A DNA stretch of 6,585 nt from Chthonomonadaceae bacterium (GTDB lineage: Bacteria; Armatimonadota; Chthonomonadetes; Chthonomonadales; Chthonomonadaceae): contig JANXLO010000544.1 of assembly GCA_025355115.1 (NCBI GenBank), positions 1 through 6,585 on the forward strand. Reading direction: 5' to 3'. The notes beneath the pieces were generated by a model. It had not been told where the DNA came from, searched no databases, and saw nothing but the letters and a program-made list of their open reading frames with translations. The position numbers were made by a program, and so were the translations under genes. Positions within the stretch are counted from its first letter, which is position 1. Each line of letters begins with the position of its first letter. This document shows positions 5,960 to 6,585 of this stretch, piece after piece.

Positions 5960-6585
5960 TTACTTGGTCAGGTCGCGGAATCGGAATTTCGCGCCGATGG
6001 CGGTCTGCCACATCTGCTGTTTCGCGAGCGGCATGCTGGCCATCAGCTTATCTCCGAGTGCTATCCGGTTTTTCTCGAAGTCGGCGAAGGCCTTCTGCTG
6101 CGCTTTCTGCTGCTCCTCAGGGGTGGCGGGTACTGCGGGAGCTAAAGGCGTAGCAGGAGCAGCCGGAGCAGCGGCCGGGTCTGCACCGGAGTACGCCGAG
6201 GTAGCCTGCTGGATGCGGTTGCGGATTCCGGCGGGCATCATCGACATCATCAGGGTCTGTCGAGAATCCGTATACGCTTTGTAGGCATCCTGCACTCGCT
6301 TCTTGTCGTCGGCACTCAGCATGTAAGGATCGGCGACTTTAGTGTCGACCAGTGCCATCTGCCCTCGCCATCGGAGATCGATCTCATTGAGACGGGTTCG
6401 CTGTCGCGGCTTCAGGATTTCGTCGATTCTTTTGTCGAGGTCGTCCTGGGTGGTCTGCACCATCCCCTGGATCTTGGTCTGCATCTCCTGCATTTTCGAC
6501 TGACGATCCTCAGGCGTCATGGTCTGGAGCTGCGGCCCAAGAGCTTGAAAGGAGGTGCGCATATCCTGCATCATCTTCTGTCGGC
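5960..6585 (-). CDS. LTxxQ-like exported protein, upstream paralogue, 5' end cut by window edge
   Basis: The C-terminal part of a protein paralogous to the gene at 4984-5847. The frame stays open through the right edge, reading RQK before the first in-window Met at 6574. By alignment with the paralogue roughly 100 N-terminal residues, including the signal peptide, lie outside. Counting from Met 6574, the shared core is DDLDKRIDEIL (44-54) followed by RLNEIDLRWRGQMALVDTKVADPYMLSADD (61-90). That matches RLHQLDFQWRGPLALSDPKVAELLMLTADQ in the sister, so the LTxxQ unit has decayed to LSADD. An Ala/Pro-rich low-complexity linker (131-152) occupies the same place as the sister's Pro-rich linker. 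The end, MWQTAIGAKFRF, aligns with the sister's QWKIAQGAKYTF. It is probably periplasmic and probably co-transcribed with the sister gene 112 nt downstream. The precise function is unknown. Confidence 0.75.
   Translation of the reverse strand, partial: RQKMMQDMRTSFQALGPQLQTMTPEDRQSKMQEMQTKIQGMVQTTQDDLDKRIDEILKPRQRTRLNEIDLRWRGQMALVDTKVADPYMLSADDKKRVQDAYKAYTDSRQTLMMSMMPAGIRNRIQQATSAYSGADPAAAPAAPATPLAPAVPATPEEQQKAQQKAFADFEKNRIALGDKLMASMPLAKQQMWQTAIGAKFRFRDLTK

Noticed and set aside
5657..6145. Plus-strand open frame (162 codons) spanning the gap between the two paralogues
   Set aside because: It runs antisense through both paralogue genes and the intergenic hairpin, with no ribosome-binding site or recognisable protein pattern.
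6169..6234. Ala/Pro-rich repetitive coding stretch considered as a DNA repeat
   Set aside because: It is a low-complexity protein linker (APAAPATP-type) inside a real gene, matched by a Pro-rich linker in the paralogue, and not an independent repeat element.

Overview
This 6.6 kb window is chromosomal DNA from a moderately GC-rich bacterium. The best guess is an Acidobacteriota member, probably class Terriglobia. That rests on the gene mix: a Gfo/Idh/MocA oxidoreductase, a secreted TIM-barrel sugar epimerase, an S9-type peptidase start and LTxxQ-type exported proteins. The PurN variant carrying an FGGxGMYG loop also fits. No rRNA, tRNA or other taxonomic marker is present, so this placement is an inference. 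I see no mobile element, CRISPR array or tRNA.

Layout. (a) Positions 1-2014, minus strand: purN (GAR transformylase), then a Gfo/Idh/MocA NAD(P)-dependent oxidoreductase, then the first 34 codons of a probable S9-family peptidase running off the left edge. Gaps are 77 and 39 nt, consistent with one transcript. (b) Positions 2015-2094: a divergent intergenic region with a perfect 8-bp inverted repeat whose left arm overlaps the purN Shine-Dalgarno. (c) Positions 2095-4918, plus strand: an LmeA/DUF2993-like lipoprotein, a Clp1/Grc3-type polynucleotide 5'-kinase whose start overlaps the lipoprotein's end by 14 nt, and a Tat-exported sugar phosphate isomerase/epimerase-like TIM barrel 39 nt later. 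(d) Positions 4919-4983: a strong hairpin between convergent genes. (e) Positions 4984-6585, minus strand: two tandem diverged paralogues of a Q/A-rich exported protein with degenerate LTxxQ (Spy/CpxP-like) motifs. A long imperfect hairpin separates them, and the upstream copy is cut by the right edge.

Functionally this looks like ordinary chromosome with several small operons. Nucleotide synthesis, sugar or cyclitol oxidoreduction and epimerisation, envelope lipoproteins and periplasmic helical proteins sit side by side without forming an obvious pathway. The least ordinary items are the Clp1/Grc3-like RNA/DNA 5'-kinase in a bacterium, the purN-leader inverted repeat and the paralogous LTxxQ pair. 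I did not find convincing evidence of a wholly new multi-gene system. All intergenic stretches are shorter than 115 nt.
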